Shown piece after piece: positions 26,242 to 35,241 of a stretch of DNA of 64,000 nt. The notes beneath the pieces were generated by a model. The model made no database searches and was not told where the DNA came from. It saw only the letters and a program-made list of their open reading frames with translations. The position numbers and the translations under genes were made by a program. Every line of letters starts with the position of its first letter. The first letter of the stretch is position 1. The stretch is taken from assembly GCF_027257875.1 (NCBI RefSeq), contig NZ_JAPVQY010000030.1:26601-90600 (forward strand), given 5' to 3'. This DNA is from Burkholderia sp. IMCC1007. GTDB lineage: Bacteria; Pseudomonadota; Gammaproteobacteria; Burkholderiales; Burkholderiaceae.

Positions 26242-26655
26242 GTGGATCGTTACAAGTTTCTTCCGTTGCTGGGCCGCATGCTGATCGGTGCGCCGTTTCT
26301 CATGAGCGGCTTGAGCAAGCTCGGTGCGCACGATGGAACCGTCGCATACATCGCGGCCGCGGGCCTGCCCGCACCGTCTCTCGCGTTCATCGCCGCCGTG
26401 CTCGTCGAGGCGGGCGGCGGCCTGTTGTTGATGTCGGGCTATCGCGCGCGCATCGTCGCGCTGGCAATGGCGGTCTTCTGCTTGGTCACCGCGGTGTTCT
26501 TCCATCACAACTTCGCGGACCAGAATCAGATGATTCACTTCCTGAAGAACGTGATGATGGCCGGCGGGTTGCTGCAGATCGCCTACTTCGGCGCAGGCGC
26601 GTTCAGCCTCGATGCGCGTGCATTGCGTGCGACGTCACGCACGGTCACGGCGTAA
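26242..26655 (+). CDS. DoxX family membrane protein
   Basis: A 137-residue inner-membrane protein with four predicted helices and the family start GRMLIGAPFLMSGLSKLG. I choose the GTG at 26242 because AGGAG lies 6 bases upstream; the ATG at 26221 lacks a ribosome site. DoxX proteins are linked to redox and thiol stress handling. Likely co-transcribed with pirin. Confidence 0.9.
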   Translation: MDRYKFLPLLGRMLIGAPFLMSGLSKLGAHDGTVAYIAAAGLPAPSLAFIAAVLVEAGGGLLLMSGYRARIVALAMAVFCLVTAVFFHHNFADQNQMIHFLKNVMMAGGLLQIAYFGAGAFSLDARALRATSRTVTA

Positions 26656-26925
26656 AGCGGACGACGCGACGGATCGAGTCGATCACCGGGCCGACCACCT
26701 GGATCGGCTCGCCCACGCCGGTGTCTCCAGCTCGTTGCCGCCGCGACGCGGGAAGTGCCGTGTCAGCTCCGTGCAGGCACCAGGCCCGCCTGACATGCCT
26801 CGGCGCATCCTCGCGTCGAGGCCGCTATTCCGCCCCGGAATGATTGCTATTGCCTCATGGCCTCTACCGAGCAAGCAACGGCAAAGCCAATATGGCCACA
26901 CCCCATACCTTGTCAGGATGATGTC

Positions 26926-28041
26926 ATGAGCAAGCTTTTCAGTCGTACGAGAGTCGGTCATTTCGATTTGCAACACCGCGTGGTTCTTGCTCCACTCACG
27001 AGAATGCGGACCGAGCCGGGCAACGTTCCGGGCGATCTCATGGTCGAGTACTACACCCAGCGCGCGACGGACGGTGGCCTGCTCATTTCGGACGCGACGG
27101 CGGTGTCGCAGCTCGGTATCGCGTACGTCGATGCGCCCGGGATCTACACCGACGAACAAGTCGACGGCTGGAGGCGAGTAGTCGACTCCGTTCATGCCAG
27201 GGGCGCGCGCATCTTCCTGCAGTTGTGGCACGCGGGGCGTCAAGCGCATCCCGCCAACACCGGCGGAATCACTCCGGTTGCGCCGTCGGCATTGCGTTCA
27301 CTGGAGCATGCCGCGATTCGCGACGAGAACGGTCAGATCGCCGAGGCGGAACTGATCGTGCCGCGCCCGCTCGAAACCTGCGAAATACCCGCTATCGTCG
27401 AGCAGTTCCGTCGCGGCGCCGAACTTGCCAAGCGGGCCGGCTTCGATGGCGTGGAACTTCATGGCGCGAACGGCTACCTTTTCGAGCAGTTTCTCCTCGA
27501 CGGCACGAACCACCGCACTGACGAATATGGCGGCTCGATCGAGAACCGCGCACGGTTCCTGTTCGATACGCTTGACGCGGTCGTTTCGGTTTGGGGGCCC
27601 GGGCGCGTCGCGGTTCGCCTTTCGCCGAGCGGGACCTACGGCACCATGTCCGATAGCGATCCGCATGCGACCTTCGGTCATGTCGCGGAACGCCTGAACG
27701 GTTACGATCTCGCGTACGTCCACGTGATCGAACCGCGTATTCGCGGCACGATGGAGCAGGCGACCACCGACGCGGATGTGTCCGCGAAGGACATCCGGCG
27801 AATCTATCGTGGCACGATCATTGCCGCCGGCGGCTTCACCGGCGAAACCGCGGAGCGGATCGTCGTGGATGGTCACGCGGATCTCGTCGCGTTCGGCCGG
27901 CTGTTCATCTCGAACCCGGATCTGCCGCAGCGGCTGCGTACCGGCGCCCCGCTCAATCGCTACGATCGAACGACGTTCTATGGGGGTGACGCGCGGGGCT
28001 ATACCGATTACGGATCGATCTCCGAAGGCATTGCAGCCTGA
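26926..28041 (+). CDS. Old-yellow-enzyme family alkene reductase (third copy)
   Basis: A 371-residue FMN ene-reductase with canonical active site GVELHGANGYLFEQFL (His, Asn, Tyr all present) and the terminal AFGRLFISNPDLPQRL. Start at 26926 gives MSKLFSRTRVGHFDLQHRVV, parallel to the N-terminus of the copy at 10567. The 270 bases before it (26656-26925) show no gene. The AraC regulator 140 bases downstream on the same strand may control it. Confidence 0.95.
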   Translation: MSKLFSRTRVGHFDLQHRVVLAPLTRMRTEPGNVPGDLMVEYYTQRATDGGLLISDATAVSQLGIAYVDAPGIYTDEQVDGWRRVVDSVHARGARIFLQLWHAGRQAHPANTGGITPVAPSALRSLEHAAIRDENGQIAEAELIVPRPLETCEIPAIVEQFRRGAELAKRAGFDGVELHGANGYLFEQFLLDGTNHRTDEYGGSIENRARFLFDTLDAVVSVWGPGRVAVRLSPSGTYGTMSDSDPHATFGHVAERLNGYDLAYVHVIEPRIRGTMEQATTDADVSAKDIRRIYRGTIIAAGGFTGETAERIVVDGHADLVAFGRLFISNPDLPQRLRTGAPLNRYDRTTFYGGDARGYTDYGSISEGIAA

Positions 28042-28181
28042 GCGCATGCGCGGGCCGGGGAGTGCGATACCGGTATGGCTCGCGTGCGTCGCGTCCGCTT
28101 CCCGCGCGATAATTCCGATCGCAACCGGAAGCGGTCCGCCGCGTACAACGACCTTCACCGATCTGCCTCGCCGAATCCATC

Positions 28182-29201
28182 ATGACGATCGACTCCGACT
28201 GGCTCAGCCGCTTCATGGCGCTCGTCACGGTCACGGGAAACCTCGAAATCCGTTGCGCGTTCGGTGCGCCGTGGGCCGTCGCCTACGAGCGCTCGCCGGC
28301 GCGCGAGATTCCGTACCACGTCGTGCTGCGCGGCCGCGCGATCCTCGAGAATCCCGAAGACGGCACGATGCGCGAACTCGGCAGCGGCGACATCGCGCTG
28401 CTGCCGCACGGCGCCCCGCACCTGCTGCACGACGGCAGCGGCCTGCCGCCGGTGCCGGCGGTCGCGCGGCCGGGCGGCCATGTGCTGATCGGCGAGAACG
28501 CGGGAACGGGCGAGCGGCTGGACATGCTGTGCGGGCGCTTCTACGTGGCGCCGCCGCATGATCGTCTGATCCGGCGCCACTTGCCACCGAACCTCGTCGT
28601 GCGTGCGACGCCGGACGGCGGCACGGCCGATCCGGCCGGCTCGCTCGACGCGGCCGCACGTCTGAGCGCGCTCGTGGAGCTGATGCGAGCCGAATCGCTC
28701 GCCCAGCAACTGGGGGGCATCGCGATCCTGAACGCGTTGTCTGCGGCCTTGTTCGCGCTCGCGCTGCGGGCCGTCAGTGAGTCGGGCCACGCGCCGGCCG
28801 GTCTGCTTGCGTTGGCCGGCCATCCGCGTCTCGCGCCGGCGATCGCTGCGATGCTCGACGATCCCGCGAAGCCGTGGACGCTGCCGGAACTCGCGGCCCG
28901 CTGTAGCATGTCGCGCGCGACGTTCATGCGTCACTTCCAGGCGAAGCTCGGGCACTCGGCGCTCGATCTGCTGACGGATATCCGGATGAGCGTCGCAGCG
29001 AATGCGCTGCGCAGGCCGTCGGCGAGCGTCGAGGCTGTCGCCGGCGATGTCGGTTACCAGTCGGTCTCGGCATTTCGCCGCGTGTTCACGCGCTGGATGG
29101 GCATGACGCCCGGCGATTGGCGGCGGCAGGCGTTCGACGGCGCGGCGCCCGCCGATCCGTCTGACAAACTGCACGGCGACGCCGCAGCCGGCGCCGGATA
29201 G
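28182..29201 (+). CDS. AraC family transcriptional regulator with cupin sensor
   Basis: A 339-residue regulator. An N-terminal cupin (PYHVVLRGRAILENP, GSGDIALLPHGAPHLLHDG) is followed by two AraC HTH segments near residues 235-325 (WTLPELAARCSMSRATFMRHF and VAGDVGYQSVSAFRRVF). This layout is common in regulators of reductases and of fatty or aromatic compound metabolism. It follows the third OYE gene. Confidence 0.93.
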   Translation: MTIDSDWLSRFMALVTVTGNLEIRCAFGAPWAVAYERSPAREIPYHVVLRGRAILENPEDGTMRELGSGDIALLPHGAPHLLHDGSGLPPVPAVARPGGHVLIGENAGTGERLDMLCGRFYVAPPHDRLIRRHLPPNLVVRATPDGGTADPAGSLDAAARLSALVELMRAESLAQQLGGIAILNALSAALFALALRAVSESGHAPAGLLALAGHPRLAPAIAAMLDDPAKPWTLPELAARCSMSRATFMRHFQAKLGHSALDLLTDIRMSVAANALRRPSASVEAVAGDVGYQSVSAFRRVFTRWMGMTPGDWRRQAFDGAAPADPSDKLHGDAAAGAG

Positions 29202-29353
29202 AAGCGGCCCATGTGCGGGCCGCCGCGGTGTAGCGCAGAGCACGGTTCGCGGCGACAGGCATTATTGCCGCAGCCCGATGGGCCGGCGGCGCGCGCGACG
29301 ATCGCGGCGTACTACAATTTGCGCCGACGCCCCCGAACCTGGAGATGCAGCCG

Positions 29354-30259
29354 ATGGACCGCCTCGCGGCAATGGAAACCTACGTCAGCGTCGTGGAAGC
29401 CGGTTCGTTCTCGGCCGCGGCGAAGCGGATGAATCTCGGCCAGCCCGCGATCTCGAAGTCGATCGCGCAGCTCGAGGCGCGGCTCGGCGCGCGCCTGCTG
29501 CTGCGCTCGACGCGCGGGCTCACGCCGACCGACGCCGGCCAGCGTTTCTACGAACATGCGAAGCGCGTGATCCGCGAGGCGGATGAGGCCGAACACATCG
29601 TGCGCGATGCGTCGTCGAGCCTGTCCGGCAAGCTGCGCATCAGCGCGGCCGTGTCGTTTACCTGCCTGCATGTGCTGCCGCTGCTCGACACATTTCTGAG
29701 CCGTCATCCCGATCTGGAGATCGACCTCGTGCTCGACGACCGCAACATCGATCTGCTGGAAGAGGGCACCGACGTCGCGCTGCGCATGGGCACGCTGATC
29801 GACTCGTCGATGATCGCGCGCCGCATCGCACGCAGTCCGCGGCTCGTTGTCGGCACGCCCGCGTATTTCGAGCGGGCCGGTGTGCCGAATGCGCCGGCTG
29901 AACTCGCGCGCCACCAGGCGATCGTCTATTCGCAGCGCGGCGGCGGGGAAGCGTGGTCGTTCAGCCGCAATGGCACCGAAGTCGCGGTGGCCGTGTCCGG
30001 CCGGTTGCGGGTGAGCGCGGCCGAAGGGATGCGGACCGCCGTGCTGTCCGGCATGGGGCTCGCGGTCGCGTCGCGCTGGATGTTCTCGCCGGATCTCGCA
30101 TCGGGCGCGGTGCAGGCCGTGCTGACCGATTGGGAATTGCCGCCGATCGACCTGTGGGCCGTCTTCCCGGCCGGCCGGCTCGTGACCGCGCGTGCGCGCG
30201 CTTTCGTCGAATTCGTCGAGCAGGTGCTCGCCGGGCAGGACGTCGCGCCGGCGGCCTGA
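29354..30259 (+). CDS. LysR family transcriptional regulator
   Basis: A 301-residue LTTR starting MDRLAAMETYVSVVEAGSFS with HTH FSAAAKRMNLGQPAISKSI. GGAG lies 9 bases before the ATG at 29354, whereas it abuts the ATG at 29345, so the later start is preferred. It converges with the SDR gene at 30296. Target unknown; the SDR-peroxiredoxin pair is a candidate. Confidence 0.92.
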   Translation: MDRLAAMETYVSVVEAGSFSAAAKRMNLGQPAISKSIAQLEARLGARLLLRSTRGLTPTDAGQRFYEHAKRVIREADEAEHIVRDASSSLSGKLRISAAVSFTCLHVLPLLDTFLSRHPDLEIDLVLDDRNIDLLEEGTDVALRMGTLIDSSMIARRIARSPRLVVGTPAYFERAGVPNAPAELARHQAIVYSQRGGGEAWSFSRNGTEVAVAVSGRLRVSAAEGMRTAVLSGMGLAVASRWMFSPDLASGAVQAVLTDWELPPIDLWAVFPAGRLVTARARAFVEFVEQVLAGQDVAPAA

Positions 30260-30269
30260 AACCGTGCAT

Positions 30270-30291
30270 CGCGCGCGCGGTTGCGCGCGCG
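30270..30291. terminator. Bidirectional terminator-like hairpin
   Basis: CGCGCGCGC and GCGCGCGCG form a perfect 9-bp stem with loop GGTT in the 36-base gap between convergent LysR and SDR genes. No T-run on either side. Confidence 0.5.
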
Positions 30292-30295
30292 TCGT

Positions 30296-31012
30296 TCAGA
30301 ACGGTGCCTTGCCGATCGACGCGCCGCCGTCGACGTAAAGCGTCTGCCCGGTCATGAACGCTGCGTCGTCCGACAGCAGGAACGCGATCGTCGCCGCGAT
30401 TTCGTCGGGGCGGCCGAATCGCCCCATCGGTACCGCGGACAGATAGCGGCGCTCGCCTTCGCTGCCCGGCGCATTGTTGGCACGGAACAGTTCGGTTTCG
30501 GTCGGCCCCGGTGCGACCGCGTTGACCGTGATGCCCGTGCTCGCGAGCTCCAGTGCCCACGACCGCGAGAAGCTCACGAGCGCGGCTTTCGCGGCCGCGT
30601 ATGCGGTGCGTTGCACGATGCCGAGCACGGTCAGGCTCGAAATGTTGACGACGCGCCCCCAGCCGCGCTCGCGCATGCCGGGCAGCAGCGCCTGCACCGT
30701 CTGGACCGCCGGGTGGAGGTTCAATCGCAGCACGTCGTCGAGGTCAGCAAGCGTCACATCGCTGATCAGTTGTGGTCGAACGAGGCCGACGTTATTCACG
30801 ACGCCGTCGATCGCGTGCCGCCGCAGCAGCGCGGCCAGGACGGCATCGGTCGCTGCGCGGTCGCCGAGATCGACGCGGACGAGCTCACCGGGAAAATCCG
30901 CGTCGTCGCGCGCGAGGCCGATCACATGGTGGCCGCCGCGCACCAGACGTTCGGAGAGGGCGCGTCCGATCCCCTTGGTCGCGCCGGTGATGAGAAAAGT
31001 GCGTGAAGTCAT
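30296..31012 (-). CDS. Short-chain dehydrogenase/reductase
   Basis: A 238-residue classical SDR: TGATKGIG near residue 10, NNVG in place of the usual NNAG, Ser in VVNISSLTVLG and YAAAK. It ends MTGQTLYVDGGASIGKAPF, typical of FabG-like reductases. It follows the peroxiredoxin gene by 50 bases and may be co-transcribed with it. Substrate unknown. Confidence 0.92.
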   Translation of the reverse strand: MTSRTFLITGATKGIGRALSERLVRGGHHVIGLARDDADFPGELVRVDLGDRAATDAVLAALLRRHAIDGVVNNVGLVRPQLISDVTLADLDDVLRLNLHPAVQTVQALLPGMRERGWGRVVNISSLTVLGIVQRTAYAAAKAALVSFSRSWALELASTGITVNAVAPGPTETELFRANNAPGSEGERRYLSAVPMGRFGRPDEIAATIAFLLSDDAAFMTGQTLYVDGGASIGKAPF

Positions 31013-31062
31013 GAAGGAATCCGTATCGATGGATGAACTCGAACGCGCCGCTGGTGCGTCGC

Positions 31063-31731
31063 TCACGCGTGCGTGGCGTTTTCGATCACCGGGAACATCT
31101 CCGACGGATCGGGACGATGCGTATAGTCGGGATTGACTTCCGAATACAGCACGATCCCGTTCTGGCCGATCACGTAGCGCGCGGGCATCGGCAACGTCCA
31201 GCTCGGGTCGTTGTTGAAGGCCGGCAAATCGTTCTTCAGTGCCTTGTACAGGTCGACGAGATAGTCCGGCAGCGCGAAGCGCAGCCCGAACGCGGCGCCC
31301 GTCTCGCCGTTCACGTCGCTCAGTACCGGGAAGCCGAGCTGGTTGGTGCGGACCGACTTGCGGCTGTTGACGGCCGTCTGCGGCGAGATCGCCACCACGT
31401 TTGCGCCGAGCTCGCGGAGCGCCGGCAGCGCTTCGTTCAGTGCCTGCAATTCGAGGTTGCAATACGGGCACCATACGCCGCGATAGAACGTGACGACGAG
31501 CGGCCCTTTGGCGAGCAGGTCCGCCGACGATACGTCGTTGCCGTCCTGATCCTTCAGGCGGAACGTCGGTGCGAGGTCGCCGGCTTTGATCGCGCGCGCG
31601 GCCTGGCCGCTGGCAATCAGCTCGGCCGTCGCGCGCTCCATGATCGGGTGGATGTCGGGCGGTGCATTGTACGGCGGCTTGCCCGCCTTGAAGTCGGCCT
31701 TGAATGCGTCGAGTTTGTCCTGGAGCGACAT
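31063..31731 (-). CDS. Peroxiredoxin-like protein (AhpC/TSA family)
   Basis: A 222-residue thioredoxin-fold protein with the redox motif FYRGVWCPYCNLEL, a CxxC resembling peroxiredoxin-like proteins of the bacterioferritin-comigratory/AhpC group. AGGAG lies 8 bases before the ATG at 31731. Likely reduces organic peroxides in the cytosol. The carboxymuconolactone-decarboxylase-type protein upstream is also of the AhpD redox fold, which suggests a small oxidative-stress group. Confidence 0.9.
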   Translation of the reverse strand: MSLQDKLDAFKADFKAGKPPYNAPPDIHPIMERATAELIASGQAARAIKAGDLAPTFRLKDQDGNDVSSADLLAKGPLVVTFYRGVWCPYCNLELQALNEALPALRELGANVVAISPQTAVNSRKSVRTNQLGFPVLSDVNGETGAAFGLRFALPDYLVDLYKALKNDLPAFNNDPSWTLPMPARYVIGQNGIVLYSEVNPDYTHRPDPSEMFPVIENATHA

Positions 31732-32045
31732 GGCGAATCTCCTGTGTGTGGAAGGAGCCGGTTGGTCCGGCCGGCGAGCGGTGGCTCGTCGTGGAACCCA
31801 TCTTCGTCGACGCCCGAGCGTGTCGGTAGCAGGGCGGGGTGAATAACTCCCATTCCCGGCAGGCATGGGGGTGTCGTGACGTTTGTGGGCGCGCGATGCC
31901 GGGTAGCTGTCGAACGCGCGCGCCCGTCGCGGCGAGGCAGGTGGGAACGGGCATCCGGCGACGGGCGTCCGGCGACGGGCATCCGGCGACGGGCGCGATT
32001 GATGCCGTGGCGTCGAACCGCGTCCGGACCGGATGCCGCTACCGC
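31732..32045. repeat. Gap with three tandem 14-bp units
   Basis: The 314-base gap has no gene. At 31949-31990 the unit GGGCATCCGGCGAC occurs three times in tandem, the middle copy with G for A at the fifth position. It may be simple replication slippage; copy number could vary between strains. Confidence 0.6.
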
Positions 32046-32588
32046 TTACTTCACGGGCGGGAAATCGACGACTGTGTCGTTGATGCGGTTGAACGTGTTG
32101 GTGAAGATCGTCAGCGCGATGGCCAGCGAGATTTCGGCCAGCTGCGTGTCGGTGTAGCCGGCTTCGCGGATCGCGTCGACATCGTCTTCGGAGAGCGTCC
32201 CGCTCGTGCGCTGCAGGGCGGATACGAAGCGGATCAGTGCATCGCGCTTCGGGTCGCCGGTGTTCGCGTGGCCCGAGCGGATCGCGCGCAGCGCATCGGC
32301 CGATAGCCCGGTCATCTTGCCGAGGAGGTTGTGTGCGGCGACGCAGTAGTCACACCCGGTCTCCGCGCTGACGAGCAGCTTGATCGTTTCGAGATCCTGC
32401 TTGCTCAGCGAGCCGCCCGCGAGCGCGCCTTCGGCATTGAGCACGGCGGCGAGCGCGTTCGGCGCGAGATGGCCGACGGCGGCGAACAGATTGGGGACGG
32501 TTCCGCCGGCGATCTTGCGGACTTGTGCGTAGACGTCGGCGGTGGCACCGGTAGCGGACTCGACGGCGGGGATGGCGATGCGGCTCAT
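32046..32588 (-). CDS. Carboxymuconolactone decarboxylase / AhpD-like protein
   Basis: A 180-residue all-helical protein with the AhpD-type redox motif SAETGCDYCVAAHNLLGK (CxxC followed by His). Such proteins are peroxidase-related; the domain name does not imply a decarboxylase here. The downstream gene on the same strand is the peroxiredoxin, after a 314-base gap, so separate promoters are likely. Confidence 0.92.
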   Translation of the reverse strand: MSRIAIPAVESATGATADVYAQVRKIAGGTVPNLFAAVGHLAPNALAAVLNAEGALAGGSLSKQDLETIKLLVSAETGCDYCVAAHNLLGKMTGLSADALRAIRSGHANTGDPKRDALIRFVSALQRTSGTLSEDDVDAIREAGYTDTQLAEISLAIALTIFTNTFNRINDTVVDFPPVK

Positions 32589-32930
32589 GACTGGCTCCTT
32601 GATCGGAAAGTAGAGGCCCGTTGGTTCGGGGTGACTCCACTTTAGAAGCGCAGGCTGATCCGGATAAGCCGCAAAAGTCGCATTTCGATGCTCAAAAAGA
32701 TCAAAGGCGGCGGCGCAGGCTCATGGCAAGCGGTGCGCCCGGCGTATCGTGGTCGTAGTACGGGATTCGCGAAGTGTGCCGCCGCGCGGCCTTGGCCGAT
32801 TCATGTCGTGACCTGGGCCCGGAATCTCGCGGGAAGGGGGCCGATCACTCCGGCTGATGATTTGGAACACGCGTTGACTGGGATCGATTCGACCGCAGCC
32901 CGGGTTTGAAGAACGGCTTGCTGTCCGGGT
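32589..32930. other. Intergenic stretch, no gene seen
   Basis: 342 bases between the AhpD-like gene and the HxlR gene. A 73-codon frame on the plus strand has no recognisable domain or ribosome site. It holds the promoter of the AhpD-like gene but no box stood out. Confidence 0.5.
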
Positions 32931-33299
32931 TCATTGCGGTTCTGGAGACGCGTCGTCATCGGGTGATGACGGAAAGCGCTCGCGTTGCTCCGCCCATTTC
33001 AGCATCGCATCCAGGGCAGGGCACAGAGCCTGTCCCCAATCCGTGAGTCGGTACTCGACCTTCGGCGGCACCTGCGCATAGAGCTTTCGCGAAACGATTC
33101 CGTCGGCTTCCAGTTGCCTCAGTTGCTGCGCCAGCATCTTTTGAGAAATACCGGGAATCAACTTCTCGAAATCAGAATAGCGTTGCACTTTCCCGCCGAA
33201 GAGATGGAAAAGAATAATCAATTTCCATCGGCCTTCGAGCAGCTGGATCGCTTGTTCTACCCCCAGCGCGGCAGTCGCTGGCGTGTATTCCTTTCCCAT
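32931..33299 (-). CDS. HxlR family transcriptional regulator
   Basis: A 122-residue winged-helix regulator with the family start VEQAIQLLEGRWKLIILFHLF and recognition region IPGISQKMLAQQLRQLEADG. HxlR proteins respond to aldehydes, quinones or other electrophiles. It is divergent from the NTF2-like/SDR pair with only 92 bases between starts, so those genes are its probable targets. Confidence 0.93.
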   Translation of the reverse strand: MGKEYTPATAALGVEQAIQLLEGRWKLIILFHLFGGKVQRYSDFEKLIPGISQKMLAQQLRQLEADGIVSRKLYAQVPPKVEYRLTDWGQALCPALDAMLKWAEQRERFPSSPDDDASPEPQ

Positions 33300-33391
33300 G
33301 GTTCAGTAGCTTACTTTTCAGTGCGTTCTTGTGGAATGGTTAGTCTATGACGAGAATACCCGGCAGGATAGCTCACAGCGAGAATGCAGCC

Positions 33392-33718
33392 ATGATCCTT
33401 TCACTACCGGATTCAATTCGCACCTACTTCGATTTCAGCAATGGCTCCGACACGGCTCGGGCGGCTCAATGCTTCACGCAGGACGCGGTCGTCGTCGACG
33501 AGGGGCACACGTACCGCGGGCACGACGCGATCGAGTCGTGGAATCTCGAGTCGCGGAAGAAATACGCGTTCACGGTCGAGCCTGTCGCCGCTTCCGGAAG
33601 CGGCGAGCGATTGACGATTGCGGCCCGGGTTGCCGGCAACTTTCCCGGCAGCCCGGTGCAACTCGACCATGTGTTCGATCTGGCGGGCGACAGGATCAGC
33701 GCACTGGAGATCCGCTGA
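33392..33718 (+). CDS. NTF2/SnoaL-like protein
   Basis: A 108-residue NTF2-fold protein (IRTYFDFSNGSDTARAAQCF, DEGHTYRGHDAIESW, FDLAGDRISALEIR). The ATG at 33392 is preferred to the upstream frame entry. Its stop shares one base with the start of the SDR gene (TGATG), so the two are translationally coupled and presumably work together. Confidence 0.85.
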   Translation: MILSLPDSIRTYFDFSNGSDTARAAQCFTQDAVVVDEGHTYRGHDAIESWNLESRKKYAFTVEPVAASGSGERLTIAARVAGNFPGSPVQLDHVFDLAGDRISALEIR

Positions 33719-34497
33719 TGTCGATGACTTTGGAATTGAAGGACAAGCGTGTGTTGGTGACAGGCGGCACCATGGGTGTCGGAAAGGCCGTCGTCGGCTT
33801 GTTTCGCGAACTCGGCGCGCGGGTACTCACCACGGCGCGAAAACAACCGGCCGATACGCCGGCCGACATCTTCGTCGCGGCGGATCTCGCGACGGTCGAG
33901 GGCTGCGACGCCGTGGCCCGGGCAGTGCAGGAAAACTTTGGCGGCGTTGACGTCATGGTCCACGTCGTGGGCGGTTCAAGGGCACCGGCCGGAGGCTTCG
34001 CCGTATTGGGCGAAGACGAGTGGCAGAACGAGTTGAACCTCAATTTGTTGCCCGCCGTCCGACTGGATCGCGCATTGTTGCCGGGCATGCTGGCACAACG
34101 CGCGGGGGTCATCATTCATGTCACGTCGATCCAGCGCGCGCTTCCGTTGCCGGAATCGACCACGGCCTATGCGGCGGCGAAGGCCGCGCTTTCGACCTAT
34201 AGCAAGAGCTTGTCGAAGGAAGTCTCGCGCAAGGGCATTCGTGTCGTCCGGGTGGCGCCCGGGTGGGTCGAAACCGAAGCCGCGGTCGCTTTCGCGGAGC
34301 GGCTCGCCGAGCAGGCGGGCACCGACTACGAAGGCGGTAAGCAGATCATCATGGATTCGCTTGGCGGCATTCCGCTCGGACGGCCATCGACGCCTGCCGA
34401 AGTGGCGAATCTCATCGCGTTCCTGACGTCCCCGCACGCTGCGGCGATTACAGGAGCCGAGTATGTGATCGATGGCGGCACGATTCCGACTGCATGA
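33718..34497 (+). CDS. Short-chain dehydrogenase/reductase
   Basis: A 259-residue SDR with TGGTMGVG near residue 15, Ser in IIHVTSIQRALPLPES and YAAAK; the NNAG position reads HVVGGS, a departure from the classical motif. Ends with AAAITGAEYVIDGGTIPTA. Coupled to the NTF2-like gene and divergent from hxlR. Confidence 0.92.
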   Translation: MSMTLELKDKRVLVTGGTMGVGKAVVGLFRELGARVLTTARKQPADTPADIFVAADLATVEGCDAVARAVQENFGGVDVMVHVVGGSRAPAGGFAVLGEDEWQNELNLNLLPAVRLDRALLPGMLAQRAGVIIHVTSIQRALPLPESTTAYAAAKAALSTYSKSLSKEVSRKGIRVVRVAPGWVETEAAVAFAERLAEQAGTDYEGGKQIIMDSLGGIPLGRPSTPAEVANLIAFLTSPHAAAITGAEYVIDGGTIPTA

Positions 34498-34536
34498 GCA
34501 TGCGAGCGCGTATCGACAACAACGGACGATAAACGA

Positions 34537-35121
34537 ATGATCGACAAGAGACCGGTCACTCGCTGCGAGTGGGCTGACGGCGATCCGCTGATGCAGGCGT
34601 ATCACGACCACGAGTGGGGCGTGCCGATTCGCGACTCGCGTCTCATGTGGGAAACGCTGATGCTTGAAGGATTTCAAGCCGGGCTGGCCTGGATCATCGT
34701 GCTGCGCAAGCGCGATGCGTTCCGCAATGCGTTTGCGGGCTTCGATCCGGCGACGGTCGCCCGCTACGGTGAGCACGACATCCTGAGGTTGATGGCCGAT
34801 CCTGGCATCATCCGCTCCCGGGCAAAGATCGAGGCCACGATTCGCGGAGCGCAGATTTACTGCGAAATGGAAGGTCGGGGCGAGCGCTTCAGCGACTTCT
34901 GTTGGTCATTCACCGATGGCAAGAGCTTGCAGGGGGATGGGAAAAGCTGGATATCGCGTTCGCCTCTTTCCGAGCGAATCTCGAAAGATCTGAAGAAAAA
35001 GGGATTCAAGTTCGTCGGGCCGACCATCGTGTACGCATGGATGCAAGCCGTAGGCATCGTCAACGATCATTCGGCATGCTGCTACAGACGGACGGCAGCC
35101 CGTCATAAAGCAGTCAGTTGA
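34537..35121 (+). CDS. tag: DNA-3-methyladenine glycosylase I
   Basis: A 194-residue base-excision enzyme removing 3-methyladenine from alkylated DNA. The TagI zinc ligands are apparent: Cys10 in TRCEWADGD, His23 in YHDHEWG, and the C-terminal pair in NDHSACCYR. The catalytic region WETLMLEGFQAGLAWIIVL matches E. coli Tag. It stands 40 bases after the SDR gene but is functionally unrelated to it. Confidence 0.95.
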   Translation: MIDKRPVTRCEWADGDPLMQAYHDHEWGVPIRDSRLMWETLMLEGFQAGLAWIIVLRKRDAFRNAFAGFDPATVARYGEHDILRLMADPGIIRSRAKIEATIRGAQIYCEMEGRGERFSDFCWSFTDGKSLQGDGKSWISRSPLSERISKDLKKKGFKFVGPTIVYAWMQAVGIVNDHSACCYRRTAARHKAVS

Positions 35122-35241
35122 CGAACGGCCCGGCGAAACGGCACAGCCAATGTGGGGCGTGCCGGCGATGCAGCGTGTCGACAGGATCGTGCCGATCGCA
35201 CTGCCTGGCGCCATGGGCGGTCATGTCCCGCTCAAAAAACA